Assembly: GCF_004216905.1 (NCBI RefSeq)
Contig: NZ_SGXJ01000001.1
Location: 186,001-250,000 of the forward strand
Reading direction: 5' to 3'
Source: Kribbella sp. VKM Ac-2569
GTDB taxonomy: Bacteria > Actinomycetota > Actinomycetes > Propionibacteriales > Kribbellaceae
DNA: 64,000 nucleotides
This document shows positions 55,749 to 64,000 of the stretch, in pieces. The notes under the pieces were generated by a model. It was not told the origin of the DNA. It searched no databases and was given only the letters and a program-made list of their open reading frames with translations. Numbering within the stretch: the first letter of the stretch is position 1; each line of letters starts with the position of its first letter. The position numbers were made by a program, and so were the translations under genes.

Positions 55749-56342
55749 ATGTCTCTCAGAAATCCGTACGGCGATTTCGAGATCACCGACCCGCAGGCGA
55801 TGCGGGCGCTGGCTCACCCGGTTCGGCTCGCCGCACTCAGCTACCTGCAACGCCACGGTCCCGCGACCGCCACTCAACTGTCCGAGCACGTCGGCGCCTC
55901 CCCTTCGGTGACCAGCTGGCACCTGCGGCACCTCGCGGGCTTCGGGCTGGTCAACGACGGTCCGCCGCCGAGCGGGTCCGACCGGCGCCAGCGCTGGTGG
56001 TACGCGGTCGCCAAGGGGTTCCGGTACGAGATGCCGGACACCCCGGAAGGCGCCGAGGCTGGCCGGCTGCTGCGCGCCGAGGTCATGAACCAGGCGCTCG
56101 AGGCGGCCCAGACCTGGCTCGTCGACACGGAGCCGAACCTCGAGCCGGAGTGGAGCCGTCGGGCCGGATCCGCGAACACCCTGCTGGTCATCACCACTGC
56201 CGAAGCAGAGGCCATCGAGTCGGCGATCGAGCAACTGCTCGCCCCGTACATCAAGCGCTACGGCACCGACGAGGTACCGGACGAGGCCCGCCCGGTTCGA
56301 CACATCCGTCTGTCTCTGCCCGAAGCACTGGATTCCGAATGA
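55749..56342 (+). CDS. ArsR-type winged-helix transcriptional regulator
   Basis: 197 aa. N-terminal winged helix with MRALAHPVRLAALSYL, TATQLSEHVGASPSVTSWHLRHL as recognition helix and SDRRQRWWYAVAKGF as wing. No Cys-based metal site, so probably senses a small molecule through the C-terminal domain. Overlaps the MFS gene (ATGA), and so probably represses the regulator-pump pair. Confidence 0.87.
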   Translation: MSLRNPYGDFEITDPQAMRALAHPVRLAALSYLQRHGPATATQLSEHVGASPSVTSWHLRHLAGFGLVNDGPPPSGSDRRQRWWYAVAKGFRYEMPDTPEGAEAGRLLRAEVMNQALEAAQTWLVDTEPNLEPEWSRRAGSANTLLVITTAEAEAIESAIEQLLAPYIKRYGTDEVPDEARPVRHIRLSLPEALDSE

Positions 56343-57595
56343 AGACGCTCGCCGCCACGAGCCTTTGGCGCGACAGGAGATTTCGAACGTTCTGGTCCGC
56401 GCAGGGCGTCTCCGAGTTCGGCGATCGGATCACCGAGCTCGCCCTGCCGCTGATCGCGGTCACGATGCTCAATGCCTCCCCCAGCCAGGTCGGCTTCCTG
56501 ACCGCAGCCGTGTGGCTGCCGAACCTCGCGTCACTGTTCATCGGCACCTGGGTCGACGGCCGGCGCGACAAACGACCGCTGATGATCGCCGCCGATCTGA
56601 CCCGCTGTGTCGTGCTGCTCTCGCTACCGGTCGCCTACTGGTTCGATCTGCTTGCCCTCGGCCACCTTTATGCGATCGCGATCCTGGCCGGCACGGCTCA
56701 TGTCGTCTTCACCACCGCCTATGTGTCGTTCTTCGTCCGGCTGGTGGATCGGGACCAGTACCTGGAGGCGAACAGCAAGCTGTCCGCGACGCGGTCGATC
56801 TCGTTCATGGGCGGGCCGGCTGTCGGCGGTCTGCTGGTGCAGTGGCTGACGGCGCCCGTCGCGATCGTCGTCGACGCGCTCACGTTCGTGATCTCGGCCG
56901 TACAGCTCAGCCGGCTGAAGGTCGAACCAAGCGTGCCGGACGAGTCGAGCGAGCCGCTGCTTCGCCGGGCCCGCGCCGGGATGCGGTACGTGCTCAAGCA
57001 CCCGTACATCCGCCGCAGCCTGGGATGTGCGACCACGGTGAACTTCTTCAACCTGATGAGCACAGCATTGCTCGTGCTGTTCGCGAGCCGGAACCTCGAG
57101 CTGTCCGCCGGGACGATCGGTCTGGCCTTCGGGATCGGCGCATCCGGCGGTCTGCTCGGTGCGGTTACCGCGTCTCCGCTCAGCCGCCGCTTCGGTGCAG
57201 GTCCGGTGATCGCGGCCGGCGCCATCATTTTTCCGGGCTCGATCGCGATCGCCGCATTGGCCGACGGTCCGACCTGGGCCAAGGCCGTCCTGCTTGCGGT
57301 GGCCGAGTTCATCGGGGCGTTCGCGGTGATGTGCTTCGACGTACCGCTGAACTCCCTGCAGGCGGCGGTTGTCCACGACCACATGCGCAGCCGGGTCGCG
57401 GGTGCGTTCAGCAGCATCAACTACGGCATCAGGCCGCTCGGTGCGGTCGTCGGAGGGTTCCTCGGCACCTGGATCGGTGTCCGCGAAACCCTCCTCGTCT
57501 CCGCCGCCGGCGGCCTACTCGCCGTACTCTGGCTGATCGGCTCCCCCATCATCCGCACCCGCGAACTATCCGGCCTTGAACCACCCGAGCTCTAG
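56339..57595 (+). CDS. MFS transporter (probable drug efflux)
   Basis: 418 aa, 12 hydrophobic segments. Starts WRDRRFRTFWSAQGVSEFGDRITELALPL, typical of the DHA3-like (enterobactin or macrolide efflux) subfamily, with the loop motif TWVDGRRDKRPLM after helix 2. Coupled to its regulator. The stop overlaps the convergent EmrB-like gene stop by 4 nt. Substrate unknown. Confidence 0.88.
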   Translation: MKTLAATSLWRDRRFRTFWSAQGVSEFGDRITELALPLIAVTMLNASPSQVGFLTAAVWLPNLASLFIGTWVDGRRDKRPLMIAADLTRCVVLLSLPVAYWFDLLALGHLYAIAILAGTAHVVFTTAYVSFFVRLVDRDQYLEANSKLSATRSISFMGGPAVGGLLVQWLTAPVAIVVDALTFVISAVQLSRLKVEPSVPDESSEPLLRRARAGMRYVLKHPYIRRSLGCATTVNFFNLMSTALLVLFASRNLELSAGTIGLAFGIGASGGLLGAVTASPLSRRFGAGPVIAAGAIIFPGSIAIAALADGPTWAKAVLLAVAEFIGAFAVMCFDVPLNSLQAAVVHDHMRSRVAGAFSSINYGIRPLGAVVGGFLGTWIGVRETLLVSAAGGLLAVLWLIGSPIIRTRELSGLEPPEL

Positions 57596-59175
57596 TCCTC
57601 GATCACGTCGACCTTGGCGACGGTCGTACGGAGGGGGACCTCCTTGATAAACACGACCGCGAGCAGGCTCACCACCGCACAGGCGGCGGCGATCAGGAAG
57701 ATCCGACCGGTCGCGTCGCCGTACGCGTGCCGGACCAGCTCGGCCAGCTGCGGCGGCAGGTGGTTGACGTCCAGCAGACTCGTACCGCCGGAACCACCCT
57801 CCTGCAACTTCCTGGCGGCCTCGGCACCACCCGGACCGCTGGCCTGCAGACCGTCGACGATCAGGTCCTTCACTCGGACGGCCAGGACAGCACCCAGTGC
57901 GGAGACACCGACCGCACCACCCAGGCTGCGGAAGAACGCGACGGTCGCGGACGACGCGCCGATCTGCGTGACGTCGACGGTGTTCTGTACGGCGAGCACG
58001 AGGTTCTGCATCGTCATACCCATGCCGAGGCCCATCGCGAGCATGCCGAGCCCGACGAACCAGTACGGCGAGGTGTGGTCGATCGTGCCGAGGATCAGCA
58101 GACCGCCGAGCAGCAGTACGCCGCCCGCGACCAGGTACCGCTTCCACTTGCCGTAGCGGGTGATCAGTTGACCGGAGCCCGCCGAGCCGACGAACGAACC
58201 GAGCATCATCGGGATCGTCAGCAGGCCGGCCTCGGTCGGGCTGTAGCCGCGGGCGATCTGGAAGTACTGACCGAGGAACAGCGCGCTGCCGAACATCGCG
58301 ACGCCGACCGCGAGGCTGGCGACGATCGCCAGCGCCGTCGTCCGCTCCCGCACGACCTTCAGCGGGACCAGCGGCTCGGCCACCCGGTTCTCCACCACGA
58401 CGGCGAGGAAGCCGAACAGCAAGGTGCCACCAACGAACAACGCGGACTGCCACGACATCCAGGCGAAGTCCGAGCCGGCGAAGGTGACCCAGAGCAGCGG
58501 CAGGCTCGCCGTGATGCTGATCAGCACCGCGCCGAGGTAGTCGATCCGGACCTCACGCTTCAGTACCGGCAGGTGCAGGTACTTCTGCAGGATCACCAGG
58601 CTGACCACGGCCAGCGGGACGCAGACGTAGAAACACCAGCGCCACCCGAGCCACGAGGTGTCGACGATGACGCCGCCGATGAGCGGGCCGCTGACGGTCG
58701 CGACCGCCATGACGGCGCCCATGTAGCCGGAGTACCGGCCCCGCGACCGGGGTGGGATCGCGGCGCCGATGATGGCCTGGGCGAGCGCCATCAGACCGCC
58801 CATCGCGAGACCCTGCAGCACCCGGGCGCCGATCAGGAACGTCACGTTGTGAGACAGGCCGGCCAGCGCCGAACCGATCACGAAGATCGAGATCGCGAGC
58901 TGGACCAGCAGTTTCTTGCTCATCAGGTCCGAGAGCTTGCCCCAGATCGGGGTGGACACCGTGGTGGCCAGCAGGCTCGCGGTGAGGACCCACGTGTACT
59001 GCGTCTGGGAGCCCTCGAGATCGGCGATGATCGTCGGCAGCGCATTGCTGACGATCGTCGAGCTCAGCATCGCCGTGAACAGCGCGGCGAGCAGGCCGAT
59101 CAGGATCTCGAGGATCTCACGGTGGGTGAGTTCCGGCGCACTGGGCAGTTGGCGCCGGGTCTCGGTGACAGTCAT
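57592..59175 (-). CDS. EmrB/QacA-type MFS multidrug exporter
   Basis: 527 aa, 14-helix DHA2-family layout. Motif A LSDLMSKKLL after helix 2, motif C-like GPLIGGVIVD in helix 5. An extracellular loop of about 60 residues lies before the last helix. Probably proton-driven efflux of hydrophobic drugs. Starts one base into the MarR stop (TGATG), so co-expressed with its regulator. Confidence 0.92.
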   Translation of the reverse strand: MTVTETRRQLPSAPELTHREILEILIGLLAALFTAMLSSTIVSNALPTIIADLEGSQTQYTWVLTASLLATTVSTPIWGKLSDLMSKKLLVQLAISIFVIGSALAGLSHNVTFLIGARVLQGLAMGGLMALAQAIIGAAIPPRSRGRYSGYMGAVMAVATVSGPLIGGVIVDTSWLGWRWCFYVCVPLAVVSLVILQKYLHLPVLKREVRIDYLGAVLISITASLPLLWVTFAGSDFAWMSWQSALFVGGTLLFGFLAVVVENRVAEPLVPLKVVRERTTALAIVASLAVGVAMFGSALFLGQYFQIARGYSPTEAGLLTIPMMLGSFVGSAGSGQLITRYGKWKRYLVAGGVLLLGGLLILGTIDHTSPYWFVGLGMLAMGLGMGMTMQNLVLAVQNTVDVTQIGASSATVAFFRSLGGAVGVSALGAVLAVRVKDLIVDGLQASGPGGAEAARKLQEGGSGGTSLLDVNHLPPQLAELVRHAYGDATGRIFLIAAACAVVSLLAVVFIKEVPLRTTVAKVDVIED

Positions 59176-59681
59176 CAGTCTCCAGTCTTGGGGTTACGCC
59201 TCACGACCTTGTTGGCCTCGATGATGGCGCCGGCGACCCGCTGCATGGTGGCTGCGGCCGCGGTCATCGCGTCGTCGTCGAGGTCCGCAAGGGCGGTTCT
59301 CAGTTGCCGGGTGTAGGACGAATAGAGCGCCTCGAGCTGGGCCTTGCCCTGGGACGAGAGGCTGACCAGCCCCACGCGGGCATCGGCCGGGTCAGGCCGA
59401 CGGCTCACCAGTCCGTCGGCTTCCAGCGCGGTCAACTGCCGGCTCACCACCGACGCGTCGACGCCGAGCTTGGCGGCGATCTCGCCGCCGCGCTGCTCGC
59501 CGTCCTTCATCAGCACCTTGAGCACACTCGCGTCGGAACGGCGCAGTCCGCCGTCGCCGGTCAGGTGCCGGTGCTCGATACACCGCACGGCGCGCACCAG
59601 GGAGCTGACTCCTTCGAGCAGCTCCTGGGCGGCCGCATCCCGCTCTACCCCCGGGACGAGGGGTTGCTGAGCTAGTTGCAT
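59175..59681 (-). CDS. MarR family transcriptional regulator
   Basis: 168 aa. Winged helix-turn-helix with AAKLGVDASVVSRQLTALEADGLVSRRPDPADAR, the full MarR recognition helix and wing. Coupled upstream of the EmrB-like pump. The ATG at 59681 is the first base expected from its promoter, so the message is leaderless; the in-frame codons to 59717 fall inside the operator. Confidence 0.92.
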   Translation of the reverse strand: MQLAQQPLVPGVERDAAAQELLEGVSSLVRAVRCIEHRHLTGDGGLRRSDASVLKVLMKDGEQRGGEIAAKLGVDASVVSRQLTALEADGLVSRRPDPADARVGLVSLSSQGKAQLEALYSSYTRQLRTALADLDDDAMTAAAATMQRVAGAIIEANKVVRRNPKTGD

Positions 59682-59718
59682 AACCCAACTATATACTCCG
59701 ATAGTTGGTTTCTGCAAC
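59675..59718. promoter_or_regulatory. MarR operator overlapping the marR promoter
   Basis: Dyad ACCCAACTAT / ATAGTTGGTT (59683-59710, 9 of 10 pairs) flanked by GTTGCA / TGCAAC. On the minus strand -35 TTGCAG (59712-59717), 18-bp spacer and -10 TATAGT (59688-59693) lie inside it, 6 nt before ATG. Binding by the encoded MarR would block its own promoter. Confidence 0.65.
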
Positions 59719-59858
59719 CATATGCGCTGATCGGCGGCGGACGATCACGAAGAGTGCCGGATGCCCAGCTGTGGTGACAGGCCGCCTATCATCATGACAA
59801 GGGGGCACACTGCTGGGGCGGTGCACCGAGGTCCAGGGGAGCGACTGAGGTGGGGGCC

Positions 59859-61496
59859 ATGAAGGCCACCAGAATCGATCAAGGGCGGTTCGAGCCGACC
59901 GTCTTCGGCGCCGTGCGCCGCTACAGCGCCATGGTGCTGCTCATCGGGGTGCTGATGGCCGCGGCGGCGGTGAGTTACACCTTGGTGCAAGTGCAGGTCT
60001 ACCGCGCCACTGCCACCATCACCGTGCCGCAGAGCACGCTGGCCCACGACGAGAACCCCGACCAGTACTTCGACAGTCAAGTGCTGCTCATGCAGTCCCA
60101 GCAGGTCGCCGACCGCGCCGCCGCCATCGCCAATGCGACCCTGAACGGCAACGTCCTCTCCCTCGGCGACTTCGCCGGCGAGGGCAGGTCACTGGAGATC
60201 ACGCCGCCGGCGCAATCCGCACCGGGAGCCTTCGGCTCCAGCATCGTCACCGTGTCGTTCACCTGGCCGAACGCCCGGGTCGCACAGATGGGTGTCAACG
60301 CGGCGCTCCAGGCCTTCGACGAGGAACGAGCCGCCGGAATCCTCGCTCAGGGCGCGGACGCGGTCGCCGCGGTCGATCGAGCTATCCAGGACTCCCGGAC
60401 CCAAGGCCAGCGCATCGAGCTGCTGAAGCAGCGAACGCAGGCTCTGGTCGACGTGCAGCTAGACCTGGCCACCCATCCGACCGTGGCGTGGGCCCCGGAA
60501 CCGCAACTGCCGGTCAACAGCAGCTCCAAGAGATCCGGTGCTGTCGGTCTGCTTGCCGGCCTCGTACTCGGTGCCGTGCTGGCGTATCTGCGCGCGGCCC
60601 GCCACCGATGCCTCGACGACCGGCTCGACCCGGTGGCGATCTACGATGCGCCGCTGATCGGTGACGTTCCATCGACAGGCAAGAACCGGATCCTGCCGGG
60701 CTTCGCGGCCGCCTCCGATCCGCTGCCGATGGTTGTCCACCCGCAGTCCGCGGCCGCCGAGGCGTTCCGGTTCACCGCGGCATCGGTCGAGCGGATCCGG
60801 ACGGCTCGGGACGAGCAACTCGCCGTCGTCTTCGTCTCGGCGGACAGCGGTGACGGCCGCAGTACGGTCGTGGCCAACGTCGCACTCGCCGCCGCCGAGA
60901 GCGGTACGCCGGTGATGGTGGTGGACGCCGACGCTGCCTGGGGGACGCTGACCGAACTGCTGCTTCCAGGCAGCGAACCGACCGATGGCTTCGAGCAGGT
61001 GGTAGCCGGCCGGAGTCTGATGTCCGACTGCATCGAGGCCAGTCCGTTCAACGGCGACATCACCGTTCTCCCGGCCGGGCCTACCCGGACGAAGCGAACC
61101 ACCGGCACGGCGTACGCACACGCGGTGGAGCGAGTGATCGCCGAGGCGAAGGCCTCCTTCGACCTCGTCCTGATCGACAGTCCCGCCGTACTGCGGATGG
61201 CGAACGCTGTCGAGCTGGTGAACGACTCCGACGCGGCCATCATCGTTCTCGGCCCGGACGAGTTGGTCAGCGATCACGTCGCTGTGGTCGAGCGGCTGGA
61301 TCAGGTCGAGTCGAACGTCGTCGGTTACGTCTACCGGCGTCCCGGCCGGACACCCAGGTTCGTCCGCCGGTTACGTGCGCGGACCACCGGCCGGACTGCC
61401 GGCCCGCCCAGACTGGCGCTCGCGCCGTCGGCACCCCGGTTCGCGTTCCAGCCTGCCAAGGAGCCGCGATCGACGGCACGCCTGCCGCGGGACTGA
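59859..61496 (+). CDS. Wzc-like chain-length determinant with degenerate BY-kinase domain
   Basis: 545 aa. N-terminal helix, extracytoplasmic Wzz-like domain (about 60-210), second helix near residue 230, then a P-loop domain. The Walker A reads ADSGDGRST, with Arg in place of the essential Lys; the Walker A-prime is VMVVDADAAWG and Walker B LVLIDSPAVL. No Tyr-rich tail. So a structural or pseudo-kinase role in polysaccharide export is likely. ATG chosen with GAGG 8 nt upstream; GTG 59850 is a longer option. Confidence 0.85.
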   Translation: MKATRIDQGRFEPTVFGAVRRYSAMVLLIGVLMAAAAVSYTLVQVQVYRATATITVPQSTLAHDENPDQYFDSQVLLMQSQQVADRAAAIANATLNGNVLSLGDFAGEGRSLEITPPAQSAPGAFGSSIVTVSFTWPNARVAQMGVNAALQAFDEERAAGILAQGADAVAAVDRAIQDSRTQGQRIELLKQRTQALVDVQLDLATHPTVAWAPEPQLPVNSSSKRSGAVGLLAGLVLGAVLAYLRAARHRCLDDRLDPVAIYDAPLIGDVPSTGKNRILPGFAAASDPLPMVVHPQSAAAEAFRFTAASVERIRTARDEQLAVVFVSADSGDGRSTVVANVALAAAESGTPVMVVDADAAWGTLTELLLPGSEPTDGFEQVVAGRSLMSDCIEASPFNGDITVLPAGPTRTKRTTGTAYAHAVERVIAEAKASFDLVLIDSPAVLRMANAVELVNDSDAAIIVLGPDELVSDHVAVVERLDQVESNVVGYVYRRPGRTPRFVRRLRARTTGRTAGPPRLALAPSAPRFAFQPAKEPRSTARLPRD

Positions 61497-61502
61497 GGCG
61501 AG

Positions 61503-62846
61503 ATGTCCTCGGCACTGCGCCGCACGGGCGTCCAGCCGGGTCGCCTGTTCGATCTCTACGGCCGATTGCTCGGTCCGTTGCTGGCCGGGTACCTCCTGTT
61601 CGACCGGGCTTTCGCGTATGTCCATCTGCCCGGAAGTCCGCTGTTCGTCGCCGAGATGATGCTCGGGCTCGGCTCAGTCGCGGCTGTGACAGCCACTCGC
61701 CGTTTCCTCCTCCCGGTCAGCAATGAGCCCGTCCTCGCGTGGCTCGCCGCGTTCGCACTCTGGGGGTTGATTCGCACGGTGCCCGGACTGGCCACCTACC
61801 AGCTGGACGCAGTGCGGGATGCGGCGCTGTGGTACTACTGCCTCTTCGCCTTCTTCGTCACTGCCGCCCTCACCACCTCGCCGGATCTGCTCGACCGGCT
61901 GATCGACCAGCTGACCAAGCTGATTCCGTGGCTGTTGCTGTGGCTCCCGCTGGGACTGCTGCTGGCACCCGTGGCCGCGGCCCCCCACGTGCCGTTCTCA
62001 CCGGTGTCTGTGCTGTCACACAAAGCCGGGAGCACAGCGATCGCGGCACTGCTGGCGCTTGGATCCATGTGGCTCCTGCCCGGCACCCGCAGCCCTCGCA
62101 GCCGCGCAGGGTGGAGCACCCTCGCATTCCTGGTCCTCGCACTTGTAGCTACCCAGAACAGGGGTGGCCTGCTCGGCGCGGTCGCCGGCATGGCGGTGGG
62201 ACTGGCGTTCATGCGTCACCGGCTCGGCCTCGTCGCTCGCGCGGTGCTCGTCGTGGGCGTCGGGTTGAGCGTGGCGACGCTGCTGTCGCTCCAGGTCCCG
62301 GTCAAGGGGTTGCAGGGACGAGCCTTCTCGGCGTCCCAACTGGTGGCCAACGTGGTGAGCCTCGGCGGCAAGGAATCACCCGGCAATCTGGGCGGCACCG
62401 TCGAGGGGCGTGAGCAACTGTGGTCGCGGATCCTCGACAAACAGATCGTGGACGGCCATCTGGCCGATGGGTCCGGATTCGGTCAGAACCTGGCCGCGGA
62501 CGTCGGTGTGTACGACGCGGGCAAGGACACCTTGCGGAGCCCCCACAATTCCCACCTGCACATCATGGCCAGGCTGGGCGTGGCCGGTCTCTCGCTGTGG
62601 ATCGCGCTGTGGGTGGCCTGGTACTGGCAGCTGATCGGGGGCTGCCGGCGCCTGGCCCGGGACGGTCTGCACACCAGGCGGCAGCTGGGTGTGCTCTCGA
62701 TGATGGTCACCACCTCCGTGCTGGTGTCGTGCTTCTTCGATCCCCAACTGGAAGGACCTCAGGTGGCAGCGTTGCTGTGGACTTCGTTCGGAATCGGAGT
62801 GGCCGTCACCACCGCCAGGCCCTGGTTCGGCAGGACGTCATGGTGA
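61503..62846 (+). CDS. O-antigen ligase/Wzy-like polymerase
   Basis: 447 aa, about 11 to 12 hydrophobic segments, with a large extracytoplasmic loop and the conserved SPHNSHLHIMARLGVAGL of the Wzy_C family. In Gram-positive bacteria such proteins polymerise or attach cell-surface polysaccharide. GAGGCGAG lies just before ATG; the gene follows the Wzc-like gene by 6 nt and overlaps the next gene. Confidence 0.87.
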   Translation: MSSALRRTGVQPGRLFDLYGRLLGPLLAGYLLFDRAFAYVHLPGSPLFVAEMMLGLGSVAAVTATRRFLLPVSNEPVLAWLAAFALWGLIRTVPGLATYQLDAVRDAALWYYCLFAFFVTAALTTSPDLLDRLIDQLTKLIPWLLLWLPLGLLLAPVAAAPHVPFSPVSVLSHKAGSTAIAALLALGSMWLLPGTRSPRSRAGWSTLAFLVLALVATQNRGGLLGAVAGMAVGLAFMRHRLGLVARAVLVVGVGLSVATLLSLQVPVKGLQGRAFSASQLVANVVSLGGKESPGNLGGTVEGREQLWSRILDKQIVDGHLADGSGFGQNLAADVGVYDAGKDTLRSPHNSHLHIMARLGVAGLSLWIALWVAWYWQLIGGCRRLARDGLHTRRQLGVLSMMVTTSVLVSCFFDPQLEGPQVAALLWTSFGIGVAVTTARPWFGRTSW

Positions 62847-64000
62847 ACCTCGCGTCGGCCGTGGCCATCTGCATGTTGATGGCGCTGCCGACTGCCTGTA
62901 AGGGTGCGGACAACGAGACCGACTCCGTTCCGCCGAGCCGCGCCGGCCTCACCGGTCCGGTCGGCCCGGTCCCGAGATCCTGTGACGGCGTCGTAGTCGA
63001 TCCGTCCGACAACATCCAATCCGTCATCGATGCGCACCCGGCCGGAACGACGTACTGCTTCTCCCCCGGCATGTACCGGCTGGAGCAACCGCTGCGGCCG
63101 AAGGAAGGCGACGCGCTCATCGGTCGCCAAGGAGCGGTCGTCAGTGGAGCGAGGGTGCTGACTGGCTGGCAGCAGCACGGAAACACGTGGTCCACCACGG
63201 GATTCCTGCCGACCGTTCCCGGCAACCATGGTGAGTGCCTGAAGTCTGTGCTGACGTGCGCGTACGCCGAGGACGTCTTCCTGGACAAGCACCGCCTGAC
63301 GAGGGTCGAGTCGCCGGACGCAGTGACTCCAGGCACAGTGCATGCCGACTACCGTGCGAACACCATCACGATCGGCGACGACCCCAGACCCCACTTGGTC
63401 GAGCAGGCGGTCGCGTCCAGTCTCGTCCGCGCGACGGCCGACGACGTCACCGTCGCGAATCTCGTCCTCGAGCAGGCCGCCAACGAGGCCCAGGTCGCGG
63501 CCGTCGAGAGCCGCCAGGCGACGCCCCGGGAGTCGGGCTCCGGCTGGCGCATCCACAACAACGAGGTGCGCGGCAATCACGGCGCCGGCCTCGGCCTGGC
63601 CGGCCGCGCGGTCGTCACCGCCAACTTCGTTCACCACCAAGGCCAGCTCGGTTTCGGTGCCTGGGGCACGGGATCGGTTGTCAACAGCAACGAGATCTCG
63701 TTCAACGGAGTGGCCGGTTACTCGCCGGACTGGGAGGCGGGCGGCGGCAAGATCTGGCACACCGACAGTTACACCGTCACCCACAACGACGTCCACGACA
63801 ACCTGGGCCCGGGGCTGTGGACCGATGGCGGCAACATTCGCACGGAGTACTCGGCCAACAAGATCACCGGCAACTGGGGAGCCGGGATCCAGCATGAGAT
63901 CAGCTACGACGCCACCATCCGGGACAACGTGATCTCTGCCAACGGCAGCCGGCACAAGGGGTGGTCCTGGGAGGCAGGCATCCAGATCCAGTCGTCCGGT
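62840..64000 (+). CDS. Right-handed beta-helix lipoprotein (partial)
   Basis: At least 387 residues, cut by the right edge. Lipobox LPTAC, then repeated short parallel beta-helix coils rich in Asn and Gly (NEVRGNHGAGLGL, NEISFNGVAGYS, NDVHDNLGPGLW, NKITGNWGAGIQ). Fold of polysaccharide lyases and depolymerases; the catalytic site cannot be judged. Start ATG 62840 or GTG 62843, after AGGA; it overlaps the O-antigen-ligase-like stop. Third gene of the polysaccharide unit. Confidence 0.85.
   Translation, partial: MVNLASAVAICMLMALPTACKGADNETDSVPPSRAGLTGPVGPVPRSCDGVVVDPSDNIQSVIDAHPAGTTYCFSPGMYRLEQPLRPKEGDALIGRQGAVVSGARVLTGWQQHGNTWSTTGFLPTVPGNHGECLKSVLTCAYAEDVFLDKHRLTRVESPDAVTPGTVHADYRANTITIGDDPRPHLVEQAVASSLVRATADDVTVANLVLEQAANEAQVAAVESRQATPRESGSGWRIHNNEVRGNHGAGLGLAGRAVVTANFVHHQGQLGFGAWGTGSVVNSNEISFNGVAGYSPDWEAGGGKIWHTDSYTVTHNDVHDNLGPGLWTDGGNIRTEYSANKITGNWGAGIQHEISYDATIRDNVISANGSRHKGWSWEAGIQIQSSG

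Noticed and set aside
1..64000. CRISPR arrays, insertion sequences and rRNA genes
   Set aside because: No regularly spaced repeats, transposase or rRNA sequence was found on either strand.

Overview
The window is high-GC actinobacterial chromosome. It has many GTG starts, twin-arginine and lipobox secretion signals, several leaderless promoters, a response regulator with a C-terminal RNA-binding (ANTAR-like) tail, and actinobacterial markers such as the HGxxPAAW and TIGR02234 membrane proteins in the trp operon and a TIGR03085-type protein. A Kribbella-like member of the Propionibacteriales is my inference; no rRNA or species marker is present. Coding density is high. No insertion sequence, prophage or CRISPR array is visible.

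Layout. 1-3483 (-): sugar-uptake ABC genes (two permeases and a Tat lipoprotein) behind an operator-rich region. 3733-8830: Nudix hydrolase, polA, a hotdog thioesterase divergent from polA, GNAT, DUF554. 8858-14754 (-): a branched-chain amino-acid-type ABC operon livKHMGF with unusually large permeases. 15107-17421: ANTAR response regulator, then two divergent HTH/LAGLIDADG proteins flanking an atypical class I tRNA with a CAA anticodon. 17449-27549 (-): secreted SGNH hydrolase, pyruvate kinase, membrane metallophosphoesterase, gltD-gltB. 27803-29710 (+): APH-like kinase and ACC deaminase. 29671-39036 (-): a long chain hisI-trpE-two small membrane proteins-trpC-trpB-trpA-SCO1-MauE/DoxX-DsbA-like-lgt-VIT, with a 171-bp hairpin between the DsbA-like gene and lgt. 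39102-42701: dipeptidase, GNAT, AbiEi/nuclease-like protein, cysteine-less HesB-like protein. 42761-46335 (-): heterodimeric ABC exporter. 46516-50588: TIGR03085 protein, DedA, metallo-beta-lactamase fold protein, membrane alkaline-phosphatase-superfamily protein. 50657-53681: secreted GH43 and PBP4-type peptidase. 53722-55655: coupled tandem GNAT proteins. 55749-59681: ArsR-type regulator with an MFS pump, then a MarR-regulated EmrB/QacA pump. 59859 to the right edge: extracellular polysaccharide genes (chain-length/BY-kinase-like, O-antigen-ligase-like, beta-helix lipoprotein cut by the window end).

How the genes fit together. The blocks mostly cover core nitrogen and carbon metabolism (gltBD, pyk, trp, liv) and cell-envelope work (lgt, PBP4, polysaccharide). 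Two drug-efflux modules each pair a regulator with a pump, and each regulator's promoter is covered by a dyad. The non-standard parts are the tRNA/LAGLIDADG locus, a family of three 57-bp palindromic repeats (21477, 41134, 42264) with a fourth half copy, and the long hairpin at 31421-31591.
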